A stretch of DNA of 64,000 bases from Streptococcus mitis. Its GTDB lineage: Bacteria > Bacillota > Bacilli > Lactobacillales > Streptococcaceae. The translations under genes and the position numbers were made by a program. Of the stretch, positions 56,974 to 64,000 are shown piece after piece. The notes beneath the pieces were generated by a model. That model was not told the origin of the DNA. It was given only the letters and a program-made list of their open reading frames with translations, and did no database searches. Location of the stretch: the NCBI RefSeq assembly GCF_013305725.1, contig NZ_CP047883.1:785001-849000 (forward strand). Direction: 5' to 3'. The number at the start of each line of letters is the position of its first letter. Position 1 is the first letter of the stretch.

Positions 56974-57027
56974 AGAAGAAAGTCCGCTTACTAAACAAAC
57001 TTTTCTTCTATATATAGGAGCTAAGTC

Positions 57028-57056
57028 TTGACAGTTATGGCAAAATGGTTTACACT
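57028..57056 (+). promoter_or_regulatory. Promoter of topA
   Basis: TTGACA (57028-57033), 17-nt spacer, TACACT (57051-57056). Confidence 0.8.
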
Positions 57057-57091
57057 TTATAAAGTTTATTACTTTGAAAAGGTGTGATACT

Positions 57092-59179
57092 GTGGCTACG
57101 GCAACAAAAAAGAAAAAATCAACAGTTAAAAAAAATCTAGTAATCGTGGAGTCGCCTGCTAAGGCTAAGACGATTGAAAAATATCTCGGCAGAAACTACA
57201 AGGTTTTAGCCAGTGTCGGGCATATCCGTGATTTGAAGAAATCCAGTATGTCAGTCGATATTGAAAATAATTATGAACCGCAATATATCAATATCCGAGG
57301 AAAAGGCCCTCTTATCAATGACTTGAAAAAAGAAGCCAAAAAAGCTAATAAAGTCTTTCTGGCGAGTGACCCGGACCGTGAAGGAGAAGCGATTTCTTGG
57401 CATTTGGCTCACATTCTCAACTTGGATGAAAATGATGCCAACCGTGTGGTCTTCAATGAAATCACTAAGGATGCGGTCAAAAATGCTTTTAAAGAACCTC
57501 GTAAGATTGATATGGACTTGGTCGATGCTCAACAGGCACGCCGTGTCCTGGACCGCTTGGTAGGGTATTCGATTTCGCCTATTTTGTGGAAGAAGGTCAA
57601 GAAGGGCTTGTCAGCAGGTCGCGTTCAGTCTATTGCGCTTAAGTTAATCATTGATCGTGAGAATGAAATCAACGCCTTTCAGCCAGAAGAATACTGGACA
57701 ATTGATGGTGTCTTTAAAAAGGGAACCAAGCAATTTCAGGCTTCCTTCTATGGAGTGGATGGTAAAAAACTGAAACTGACTAGCAATGATGAGGTCAAGG
57801 AAGTCTTGTCTCGTCTGACTAATAAAGACTTTTCAGTGGATCAGGTGGATAAGAAAGAGCGCAAACGCAATGCTCCTTTACCCTATACCACTTCATCTAT
57901 GCAGATGGATGCGGCCAATAAAATCAATTTCCGTACTCGAAAAACCATGATGGTTGCCCAACAGCTCTATGAAGGAATTAATATCGGTTCTGGTGTTCAA
58001 GGTTTGATTACCTATATGCGTACCGATTCGACTCGTATCAGTCCTGTAGCGCAAAATGAAGCAGCAAGTTTCATTACGGACCGTTTTGGTAGCAAGTATT
58101 CTAAGCATGGTAGCAAGGTCAAAAATGCATCAGGTGCTCAGGATGCCCATGAGGCTATTCGCCCGTCTAGCGTTTTTAATACACCTGAAAGCATCGCTAA
58201 GTATCTGGACAAGGATCAACTCAAGCTTTATACTCTTATTTGGAATCGTTTTGTGGCTAGCCAGATGACAGCTGCTGTCTTTGATACCATGGCTGTTAAA
58301 TTGTCTCAAAATGGGGTTCAATTTGCTGCTAATGGTAGTCAGGTTAAGTTTGATGGTTATCTTGCCATTTACAATGATTCTGACAAGAATAAGATGTTAC
58401 CAGATATGGCTGTTGGAGATGTGGTCAAACAGGTCAATAGCAAACCAGAGCAACATTTCACTCAACCGCCTGCTCGCTATTCTGAAGCGACACTGATCAA
58501 GACCTTGGAGGAAAATGGGGTTGGACGTCCGTCAACCTACGCACCTACCATTGAAACCATTCAGAAACGTTATTATGTTCGCCTTGTAGCCAAACGTTTT
58601 GAACCGACAGAGCTGGGAGAAATTGTCAACAAGCTCATCGTTGAATATTTCCCAGATATCGTAAACGTGACCTTCACAGCTGAAATGGAAGGTAAACTGG
58701 ATGATGTCGAGGTCGGAAAAGAGCAGTGGCAACGCGTTATTGACGCCTTTTACAAACCATTCTCTAAAGAAGTCGCAAAGGCTGAAGAAGAAATGGAGAA
58801 AATCCAAATCAAGGATGAACCAGCTGGATTTGACTGTGAAGTGTGTGGCAGTCCAATGGTCATTAAACTTGGTCGTTTTGGTAAGTTCTACGCTTGTAGC
58901 AATTTCCCAGATTGCCGTCATACCCAAGCAATTGTGAAAGAGATTGGTGTTGAGTGTCCAAGTTGTCATCAGGGACAAATCATTGAGCGTAAAACCAAAC
59001 GTAACCGCCTCTTCTATGGTTGCAATCGCTATCCAGAATGTGAATTTACCTCTTGGGACAAGCCTGTTGGTCGTGACTGTCCAAAATGTGGCAACTTCCT
59101 CATGGAGAAAAAAGTCCGCGGTGGTGGCAAGCAGGTTGTTTGTAGCAAAGGCGACTACGAGGAAGAAAAGATTAAATAA
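57092..59179 (+). CDS. topA: DNA topoisomerase I
   Basis: 695 aa, starts at GTG after AAAAGGTG. Relaxes negative supercoils. TOPRIM Glu in [13 protein letters not shown] and SDPDREGE; catalytic Tyr in [10 protein letters not shown]. Three C-terminal Cys clusters: two full four-Cys fingers (CEVC...C-x5-C; CPSC...C-x5-C) and a third with CPKC and only one further Cys before the end, so it probably lacks one zinc ligand. The gene lies between two BOX elements of opposite orientation. Confidence 0.96.
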   Translation: MATATKKKKSTVKKNLVIVESPAKAKTIEKYLGRNYKVLASVGHIRDLKKSSMSVDIENNYEPQYINIRGKGPLINDLKKEAKKANKVFLASDPDREGEAISWHLAHILNLDENDANRVVFNEITKDAVKNAFKEPRKIDMDLVDAQQARRVLDRLVGYSISPILWKKVKKGLSAGRVQSIALKLIIDRENEINAFQPEEYWTIDGVFKKGTKQFQASFYGVDGKKLKLTSNDEVKEVLSRLTNKDFSVDQVDKKERKRNAPLPYTTSSMQMDAANKINFRTRKTMMVAQQLYEGINIGSGVQGLITYMRTDSTRISPVAQNEAASFITDRFGSKYSKHGSKVKNASGAQDAHEAIRPSSVFNTPESIAKYLDKDQLKLYTLIWNRFVASQMTAAVFDTMAVKLSQNGVQFAANGSQVKFDGYLAIYNDSDKNKMLPDMAVGDVVKQVNSKPEQHFTQPPARYSEATLIKTLEENGVGRPSTYAPTIETIQKRYYVRLVAKRFEPTELGEIVNKLIVEYFPDIVNVTFTAEMEGKLDDVEVGKEQWQRVIDAFYKPFSKEVAKAEEEMEKIQIKDEPAGFDCEVCGSPMVIKLGRFGKFYACSNFPDCRHTQAIVKEIGVECPSCHQGQIIERKTKRNRLFYGCNRYPECEFTSWDKPVGRDCPKCGNFLMEKKVRGGGKQVVCSKGDYEEEKIK

Positions 59180-59182
59180 GAG

Positions 59183-59214
59183 GAGTGTCCTGAAAGTTAA
59201 TTTCAGGCTCTTTT
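59183..59214 (+). terminator. Terminator after topA
   Basis: CCTGAAA (59189-59195) pairs with TTTCAGG (59201-59207), outer GAG/CTC, then TTTT. Confidence 0.8.
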
Positions 59215-59270
59215 GGTTAGAACTTGACAAAATTCATCATTGTATGCGAAACTAGAAGAAGATTATTTTA

Positions 59271-59420
59271 TACTCAATGAAAATCAAAGAACAAACTAGG
59301 AAACTAGCCGCAGGTTGCTCAAAGCACTGCTTTGAGGTTGCAGATAAGACTGACGAAGTCAGGAACCATACCTACGTCAAGGCGACGTTGACGCGGTTTG
59401 AAGAGATTTTCGAAGAGTAT
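59271..59420 (-). repeat. BOX element (boxA-boxB-boxC), inverted
   Basis: 150 bp reading TACTCAATGAAAATCAAAG to GAGATTTTCGAAGAGTA on the plus strand, the reverse complement of the usual order. It has the boxA core (ACGTCAAGGCGACGTTGACG) and a middle boxB segment with CTCAAAGCACTGCTTTGAG, itself a hairpin. Confidence 0.88.
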
Positions 59421-59435
59421 TAACTAGGAGAAGTT

Positions 59436-59795
59436 ATGCGTCTTATCTATCTAATAATTGGTTTTTTATCACTAGCCTTGGCTATTGTTGGGGTAGTTTT
59501 ACCCTTGTTGCCCACAACGCCTTTTCTTTTGTTGTCTATTGCTTGTTTCTCTAGAAGTTCCAAGCGCTTCGAAGATTGGCTTTATCATACCAAGCTCTAT
59601 CAAACATATGTAGCTGATTTTCGGGAGACTAAGTCTATCGCGCGTGAACGTAAAAAAAAGATTATTGTCTCTATCTACATCTTGATGGGAATTTCCATTT
59701 ATTTTGCACCTCTTTTACCAGTCAAAATCGGTCTGGGTGCTTTGACCATCTTTATCACCTATTATCTCTTCAAGGTCATTCCAGACAAAGAATAG
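59436..59795 (+). CDS. DUF454 (YbaN) family membrane protein
   Basis: 119 aa with helices at about residues 2-24, 30-40 (PLLPTTPFLLLSIACFSRSS) and 76-113. The PLLPTTPF motif and CFSRSS are the YbaN/DUF454 signature. Function unknown. AGGAGAAG precedes the ATG. It starts 15 bases after the BOX element. Confidence 0.85.
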   Translation: MRLIYLIIGFLSLALAIVGVVLPLLPTTPFLLLSIACFSRSSKRFEDWLYHTKLYQTYVADFRETKSIARERKKKIIVSIYILMGISIYFAPLLPVKIGLGALTIFITYYLFKVIPDKE

Positions 59796-59848
59796 TTAAA
59801 ATAGTAGTTATTTGCCTTGATAAAATTGAAAGCATATCCACAACAATA

Positions 59849-59857
59849 TGATATAAT
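59849..59857 (+). promoter_or_regulatory. Extended -10 element before cutC
   Basis: TGATATAAT (59849-59857), 31 bases before the ATG; no good -35 recognised. Confidence 0.45.
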
Positions 59858-59887
59858 AAATTTAAAGTAATCTTCAAGGAGAATCAA

Positions 59888-60520
59888 ATGATTTACGAAT
59901 TTTGTGCTGAAAATGTGACCTTGCTTGAAAAAGCGATACAGGCTGGAGCTCGTCGAATCGAACTCTGTGATAATCTAGCAGTGGGAGGAACAACACCAAG
60001 CTATGGAGTGACCAAGGCAGCGGTTGAATTGGCAGCTAACTACGATACGACCATCATGACCATGATTCGTCCACGTGGTGGTGACTTTGTCTATAATGAA
60101 CTAGAAATTGCAATTATGCTAGAAGACATTCGGTTGACTGCTCAGACTGGAAGTCAAGGGGTTGTATTTGGGGCTTTAACTGCTGATAAGAAGTTGGATA
60201 AGCCTAATCTTGAAAAGTTAATTGCTGCATCAAAAGGAATGGAAATTGTCTTCCACATGGCCTTTGATGAATTGAGCGATGAAGATCAACTGGAAGCTAT
60301 TGACTGGCTCAGTCAAGCTGGAATCACTCGAATCCTGACTCGTGCGGGTGTGTCTGGAGACTCGCTAGAGAAACGCTTTGCTCACTATCACAGAATTTTG
60401 GAACATGCTAAAGGTAAGATTGAAATTCTACCAGGTGGGGGGATTGACCTTGACAACCGTCAAACCTTTATCGACCAGCTAGGTGTGACACAATTGCATG
60501 GAACCAAGGTTGTCTTTTAA
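59888..60520 (+). CDS. cutC: CutC family protein
   Basis: A 210-aa TIM-barrel of the CutC family. EFCAENVTLLEKAIQAGARRIELCDNLAVGGTTPSYG and MIRPRGGDFVYNE are the conserved segments. Named for copper homeostasis in E. coli, but the copper role is disputed; the enzyme activity is unknown. CAAGGAGAA before the ATG. Confidence 0.9.
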   Translation: MIYEFCAENVTLLEKAIQAGARRIELCDNLAVGGTTPSYGVTKAAVELAANYDTTIMTMIRPRGGDFVYNELEIAIMLEDIRLTAQTGSQGVVFGALTADKKLDKPNLEKLIAASKGMEIVFHMAFDELSDEDQLEAIDWLSQAGITRILTRAGVSGDSLEKRFAHYHRILEHAKGKIEILPGGGIDLDNRQTFIDQLGVTQLHGTKVVF

Positions 60521-60526
60521 AAAATA

Positions 60527-60558
60527 GAAAGGAACTGCTAGCTTTTGGTAGCAGTTTT
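60527..60558 (+). other. Hairpin between cutC and the MmcQ gene, behind a GAAAGGA site
   Basis: AACTGCT (60533-60539) pairs with AGCAGTT (60550-60556), then TTTC. It looks like a terminator, but it lies between GAAAGGA (60527-60533) and the next ATG (60564), so folding would bring this ribosome-site-like sequence within about 8 bases of the start codon. Confidence 0.55.
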
Positions 60559-60563
60559 CACTT

Positions 60564-61220
60564 ATGTTTGAAATTTTTAAATCCTATCAATTGAATCAAG
60601 AAAAGGCTCATGATTATGGTTTTGTAGAAAATGCGGGAGTCTGGACCTATAGTTGCGAGATTTTGCTGGGTGACTTTGTCATGACTGTATCCATCACTGC
60701 TGATAATGTGAGTTTTCAAGTCTTTGACCAGGAGACTGGTGATCTCTATCCTCAAGTCCATATGGAAAGTTTTAAAGGAAGTTTTGTTGCAAGTGTCCGT
60801 GAGGCTTGTTTGGAGATTCTTTACCAGATTCGGAAGGCTTGTTTTGAGGTACAGGATTTTATTTGCCCTCAGACTAAGCGAATCATGACTCAAGTTCAGG
60901 AACAGTATGGTAATCAGTTGGAGTATTTGTGGGAGAAATCGCCTGATACGGCAGTGTTAAGACACGAAGGCAATAAAAAGTGGTATGCCGTCTTGATGAA
61001 AATCTCTTGGGATAAGCTGGAAAAGGGCAGAGAAGACCTAGTGGAAGCAGTCAACCTCAAACATGACCAAGTAGCTGATTTACTTTCAAAAAAGGGCATT
61101 TATCCAGCTTTTCATATGAATAAACGTTACTGGATTAGTGTGGCGCTTGATGATACTTTATCAGATGAAGAAGTACTGGAATTTATAGAAAGAAGCTGGA
61201 ATTTAACCACTAAAAAATGA
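60564..61220 (+). CDS. MmcQ/YjbR family protein
   Basis: 218 aa. The C-terminal half (DTAVLRHEGNKKWYAVLMKISWDKL then PAFHMNKRYWISVALDD) is the CyaY-like MmcQ/YjbR (DUF419) fold; the N-terminal half (to about residue 100) is an extra region found in streptococcal members. Function unknown, possibly DNA or nucleotide binding. No ribosome site in linear sequence directly before the ATG. Confidence 0.82.
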   Translation: MFEIFKSYQLNQEKAHDYGFVENAGVWTYSCEILLGDFVMTVSITADNVSFQVFDQETGDLYPQVHMESFKGSFVASVREACLEILYQIRKACFEVQDFICPQTKRIMTQVQEQYGNQLEYLWEKSPDTAVLRHEGNKKWYAVLMKISWDKLEKGREDLVEAVNLKHDQVADLLSKKGIYPAFHMNKRYWISVALDDTLSDEEVLEFIERSWNLTTKK

Positions 61221-61275
61221 AACATTTCAAGATTTTTCAAGAACTTTCAATTAGCAAAATATTCTCTACTGAAGA

Positions 61276-61290
61276 AATTTTCAGAAAATA
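61276..61290. promoter_or_regulatory. CodY box upstream of leuA
   Basis: AATTTTCAGAAAATA matches the CodY consensus AATTTTCWGAAAATT at 14 of 15 positions and ends 12 bases before the leu -35. Confidence 0.8.
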
Positions 61291-61302
61291 TTGGATTTTT
61301 TC

Positions 61303-61331
61303 TTGACAAGTACTTTTGCCTATGCTAAAAT
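61303..61331 (+). promoter_or_regulatory. Promoter of the leu operon
   Basis: TTGACA (61303-61308), 17-nt spacer, TAAAAT (61326-61331) with TGC before it, an extended -10. Confidence 0.85.
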
Positions 61332-61367
61332 ACTAAACAAGATATCAAACGAAGGAGAAAGTCAAAC

Positions 61368-61421
61368 ATGAAAACAGCTAAGTTTAATCAATTCGCTTTG
61401 TTGTTGAGGTACTCGGGCTAG
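61368..61421 (+). CDS. leu operon leader peptide
   Basis: A 17-aa ORF, MKTAKFNQFALLLRYSG, with three TTG leucine codons in a row (61398-61406). GAAGGAG precedes its ATG at a good distance. It is followed at once by paired RNA segments and a terminator, so leucyl-tRNA supply can control leuA by ribosome stalling. Confidence 0.85.
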   Translation: MKTAKFNQFALLLRYSG

Positions 61422-61504
61422 TGCAAAAAGCATTAGTCCTGTTTGGCTTACCAAGCGGGAGTGAATCAACATCTCGCTTGGATTTCTAAGCGAGATGTTT
61501 TTTT
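61415..61504 (+). promoter_or_regulatory. leu attenuator: leader hairpin, antiterminator and terminator
   Basis: Hairpin 1: GGGCTAGTGC (61415-61424) with GCATTAGTCC (61430-61439). Small hairpin GTTTGG/CCAAGC (61441-61456). Terminator: CATCTCGCTT (61470-61479) with AAGCGAGATG (61488-61497) followed by seven T. Antiterminator: CCAAGCGGGAG (61451-61461) can instead pair with CTCGCTTGG (61473-61481), which excludes the terminator. The remaining part of the 316-bp leuA upstream region carries the CodY box and promoter. Confidence 0.8.
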
Positions 61505-61535
61505 AAAAACCACATTTGGAAAAGGGGAAATCTTT

Positions 61536-63098
61536 ATGAGAACAGTTGAATTTCTAGATACCAGCCTTCGGGATGGAGAACAGACACCTGGTGTTAACTT
61601 TTCAATCAAGGAAAAACTTGCCATTGCAAGGCAGCTGGAGAAATGGGGTATTTCAGCCATAGAAGCTGGTTTTCCAGCGGCTAGTCCAGACTCATTTACG
61701 GCAGTTCAGGAGATTGCTAAGGTCTTAAAGAAAACAGCGATAACTGGTTTGGCACGCTCTGTCAAGTCTGATATTGATGCTTGTTATGAGGCCCTCAAGG
61801 ACGCCAAGTATCCACAAGTTCACGTTTTTATTGCTACCAGTCCGATTCATCGTAAGTATAAGCTCAATAAGAGCAAGGAAGAGATTTTGGAAGCAATTAG
61901 TGAGCATGTTTCCTATGCCTGTTCTAAGTTTGAGGTTGTCGAGTTCTCTCCAGAGGATGCGACCAGAACAGAGTTGGATTTCCTTCTGCAAGTTGTTCAA
62001 ACAGCGGTTGATGCAGGTGCGTCTTATATCAATATCCCTGATACGGTAGGATTTACTACACCAGAGGAATATGGAGCTATCTTCAAATACTTGATTGAGA
62101 ATGTCAAGACAGATCGTCAGATTATCTATTCACCTCACTGTCATGATGACCTCGGAATGGCAGTGGCTAATAGCCTTGCTGCTGTCAAGAATGGGGCAGG
62201 ACGTGTCGAAGGGACTATCAACGGTATTGGGGAGCGAGCTGGCAATGCTGCTTTGGAAGAAATAGCAGTGGCGCTCAATATTCGCCAAGATTACTATCAA
62301 GCAGAGACAAGCATTGTCCTAAATGAGACCATCAATACGTCAGAAATGGTTTCTCGCTTCTCAGGAATTCCAGTTCCTAAAAATAAGGCTGTGGTTGGTG
62401 GCAATGCCTTTTCTCACGAATCTGGTATTCACCAAGACGGAGTCCTTAAAAATCCTCTTACCTATGAAATCATCACTCCTGAATTGGTCGGTGTCAAGAG
62501 TAATAGCCTTCCACTTGGAAAATTGTCAGGACGCCATGCCTTTGTCGAGAAACTAAGAGAATTGGCGCTAGATTTTACAGAAGAGGATATCAAGCCACTC
62601 TTTGCTAAGTTCAAGGCGTTAGCGGACAAGAAGCAAGAAATCACAGATGCAGATATTCGTGCTCTGGTAGCTGGAACCATGGTTGAAAATCCAGAAGGCT
62701 TCCACTTTGATGATTTACAACTGCAAACTCATGCGGATAATGACATCGAAGCGCTCGTTAGCCTAGCTAATATGGATGGTGAGAAGGTCGAATTTAATGC
62801 GACAGGGCAAGGTTCTGTTGAAGCGATCTTTAACGCTATCGATAAGTTCTTTAACCAATCCGTCCGCTTGGTGTCCTATACCATTGATGCTGTGACAGAT
62901 GGAATTGATGCCCAAGCTCGGGTTTTGGTCACTGTGGAAAACAGAGATACAGAAACCATCTTTAATGCAGCAGGTCTCGATTTCGATGTGTTGAAGGCTT
63001 CGGCTATTGCCTACATCAATGCTAATACCTTTGTTCAAAAAGAGAATTCGGGTGAGATGGGACGTAGCGTTTCCTATCGCGATATGCCTAGTGTGTAA
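61536..63098 (+). CDS. leuA: 2-isopropylmalate synthase
   Basis: 520 aa. Condenses acetyl-CoA and 2-oxoisovalerate, the first step of leucine synthesis. [17 protein letters not shown] near residues 7-23, metal ligands in [29 protein letters not shown], and a C-terminal leucine-binding regulatory domain (from about 390). The start MRTVEF follows AAAGGGGAAA. Controlled by CodY and the leader attenuator. leuB follows 13 bases later. Confidence 0.96.
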   Translation: MRTVEFLDTSLRDGEQTPGVNFSIKEKLAIARQLEKWGISAIEAGFPAASPDSFTAVQEIAKVLKKTAITGLARSVKSDIDACYEALKDAKYPQVHVFIATSPIHRKYKLNKSKEEILEAISEHVSYACSKFEVVEFSPEDATRTELDFLLQVVQTAVDAGASYINIPDTVGFTTPEEYGAIFKYLIENVKTDRQIIYSPHCHDDLGMAVANSLAAVKNGAGRVEGTINGIGERAGNAALEEIAVALNIRQDYYQAETSIVLNETINTSEMVSRFSGIPVPKNKAVVGGNAFSHESGIHQDGVLKNPLTYEIITPELVGVKSNSLPLGKLSGRHAFVEKLRELALDFTEEDIKPLFAKFKALADKKQEITDADIRALVAGTMVENPEGFHFDDLQLQTHADNDIEALVSLANMDGEKVEFNATGQGSVEAIFNAIDKFFNQSVRLVSYTIDAVTDGIDAQARVLVTVENRDTETIFNAAGLDFDVLKASAIAYINANTFVQKENSGEMGRSVSYRDMPSV

Positions 63099-63111
63099 AG
63101 GAGAGAATACT

Positions 63112-64000
63112 ATGACAAAGAAAATAGTAGCTTTAGCAGGGGATGGAATCGGCCCAGAAATCATGGTGGCTGGGTTAGAGGTTCTGGAAGCTCTAGCTGA
63201 AAAAACAGGCTTTGACTATGAAATAGACAAACGACCTTTTGGAGGTGCAGGAATTGATGCAGCAGGCCATCCTTTACCTAGTGAAACCCTCAAAGCATGT
63301 AGAGAAGCAGATGCCATTCTCCTAGCGGCTATCGGTAGTCCTCAGTATGATGGAGCAGCGGTTCGGCCTGAACAAGGCTTGCTTGCTCTCCGTAAGGAAC
63401 TCAATCTTTACGCTAATATTCGCCCTGTAAAAATCTTTGACAGTCTCAAGCATTTGTCACCACTAAAACCAGAACGAATTGCTGGTGTAGACTTTGTCGT
63501 GGTGCGTGAGTTGACAGGCGGTATTTACTTTGGAGATCATATCCTTGAAGAGCGCAAAGCGCGTGATATTAACGACTATAGCTACGAGGAAGTGGAGCGG
63601 ATTATTCGCAAAGCCTTTCAAATTGCAAGAAATCGCAGAAAAATCGTTACTAGTATCGATAAGCAAAATGTTCTAGCGACCTCAAAACTCTGGCGGAAAG
63701 TAGCTGAGGAAGTCGCGCAGGATTTCCCAGATATAACCTTGGAGCACCAGCTGGTGGACTCAGCTGCTATGCTTATGATTACCAATCCTGCCAAGTTTGA
63801 TGTTATTGTGACAGAAAATCTTTTCGGAGATATTCTCTCGGATGAATCAAGCGTTCTATCTGGCACACTTGGAGTTATGCCATCAGCCAGTCATTCTGAA
63901 AATGGACCAAGTCTCTATGAACCTATTCACGGTTCAGCACCTGATATTGCAGGTCAAGGAATTGCCAATCCTATTTCCATGATTTTATCAGTGGCTATGA
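63112..64000 (+). CDS. leuB: 3-isopropylmalate dehydrogenase (partial, cut by window end)
   Basis: The first 296 codons of a protein usually about 345 aa. It oxidises 3-isopropylmalate in leucine synthesis. GDGIGPEIM at residues 10-18, ELTGGIYFGDH near 138-148, DSAAMLMITNPAKFDVIVTENLFGDILSDESS and EPIHGSAPDIAGQGIANP are the standard IMDH motifs. GTAAAGGAGAG precedes the ATG. The frame is open to the last base; leuCD would be expected downstream. Confidence 0.95.
   Translation, partial: MTKKIVALAGDGIGPEIMVAGLEVLEALAEKTGFDYEIDKRPFGGAGIDAAGHPLPSETLKACREADAILLAAIGSPQYDGAAVRPEQGLLALRKELNLYANIRPVKIFDSLKHLSPLKPERIAGVDFVVVRELTGGIYFGDHILEERKARDINDYSYEEVERIIRKAFQIARNRRKIVTSIDKQNVLATSKLWRKVAEEVAQDFPDITLEHQLVDSAAMLMITNPAKFDVIVTENLFGDILSDESSVLSGTLGVMPSASHSENGPSLYEPIHGSAPDIAGQGIANPISMILSVAM

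Noticed and set aside
58532..59230. 232-codon open frame antisense to topA
   Set aside because: Mirror of the zinc-finger part of topA; Phe/Thr-rich shadow without a ribosome site.
59271..59420. Repeat considered as a CRISPR unit or small RNA gene
   Set aside because: It matches the BOX A-B-C layout and occurs as single units without spacers; no CRISPR repeats or cas genes are in the window.

Overview
The window looks like a chromosome segment of a mitis-group Streptococcus (S. mitis / S. oralis / S. pseudopneumoniae type, close to but probably not S. pneumoniae). Reasons: low GC; proteins nearly identical to pneumococcal housekeeping proteins (Ldh, GyrA, DprA, TopA, XseA); two BOX repeats; a competence cin-box before dprA; and ParC residues Gly52 and Asp91 plus GyrA Gly114, which I remember as viridans/mitis-type rather than pneumococcal alleles.

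Layout. 1-2600: end of metG, a FlaR-like kinase, rpsT and coaA on the minus strand, and a small membrane protein. 2700-10540: one nucleoside scavenging unit (RsmC-like methyltransferase, pdp, deoC, cdd, the BMP lipoprotein pnrA, ABC transporter nupABC), starting at a promoter with a 17-bp perfect palindrome over its -35. 10562-11996: a complete IS3-family (IS150-like) element sitting in the loop of the bidirectional terminator that once separated the transporter from plsY. 12009-20742: plsY, then parE and parC separated by a small accessory island: an AT-rich 459-aa Cys-rich protein of unknown function, a broken GNAT gene, an ANT(6)-like nucleotidyltransferase and a CPBP membrane protease.

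20789-31619: ilvE behind a perfect CodY box, a DUF2969 gene, tRNA-Tyr and tRNA-Gln, rpsA, free methionine sulfoxide reductase, dnaX, and the sufCDSUB iron-sulfur assembly operon. 31744-36648: an amino acid permease, a YitT protein, DegV, hup, the C-terminal scar of a tyrosine integrase, and ldh. 36843-46111: gyrA-srtA, two tandem formate/nitrite channels, an O-acetylhomoserine sulfhydrylase, a DUF2130 protein with a nuclease-like motif, and two unknown membrane proteins.

46186-53979: truB, udk, then a tightly overlapping run xseA-xseB-ispA-tlyA-argR-recN-phosphatase. 54058-64000: lepA, competence gene dprA, topA flanked by inverted BOX elements, a DUF454 gene, cutC, an MmcQ-like gene, and leuA-leuB (leuB cut by the window end) behind a CodY box and a leucine-codon leader peptide with an attenuator.

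Common themes are nucleotide salvage, DNA topology and repair, Fe-S assembly and branched-chain amino acid synthesis under CodY. The most unusual signals are a recurring leaderless-promoter arrangement (-10 box exactly 6 nt before ATG at three genes), the IS-split terminator, and the uncharacterised gene between parE and parC. No CRISPR array, rRNA operon or intact prophage was seen. All comparisons with other genomes are from memory and were not searched.
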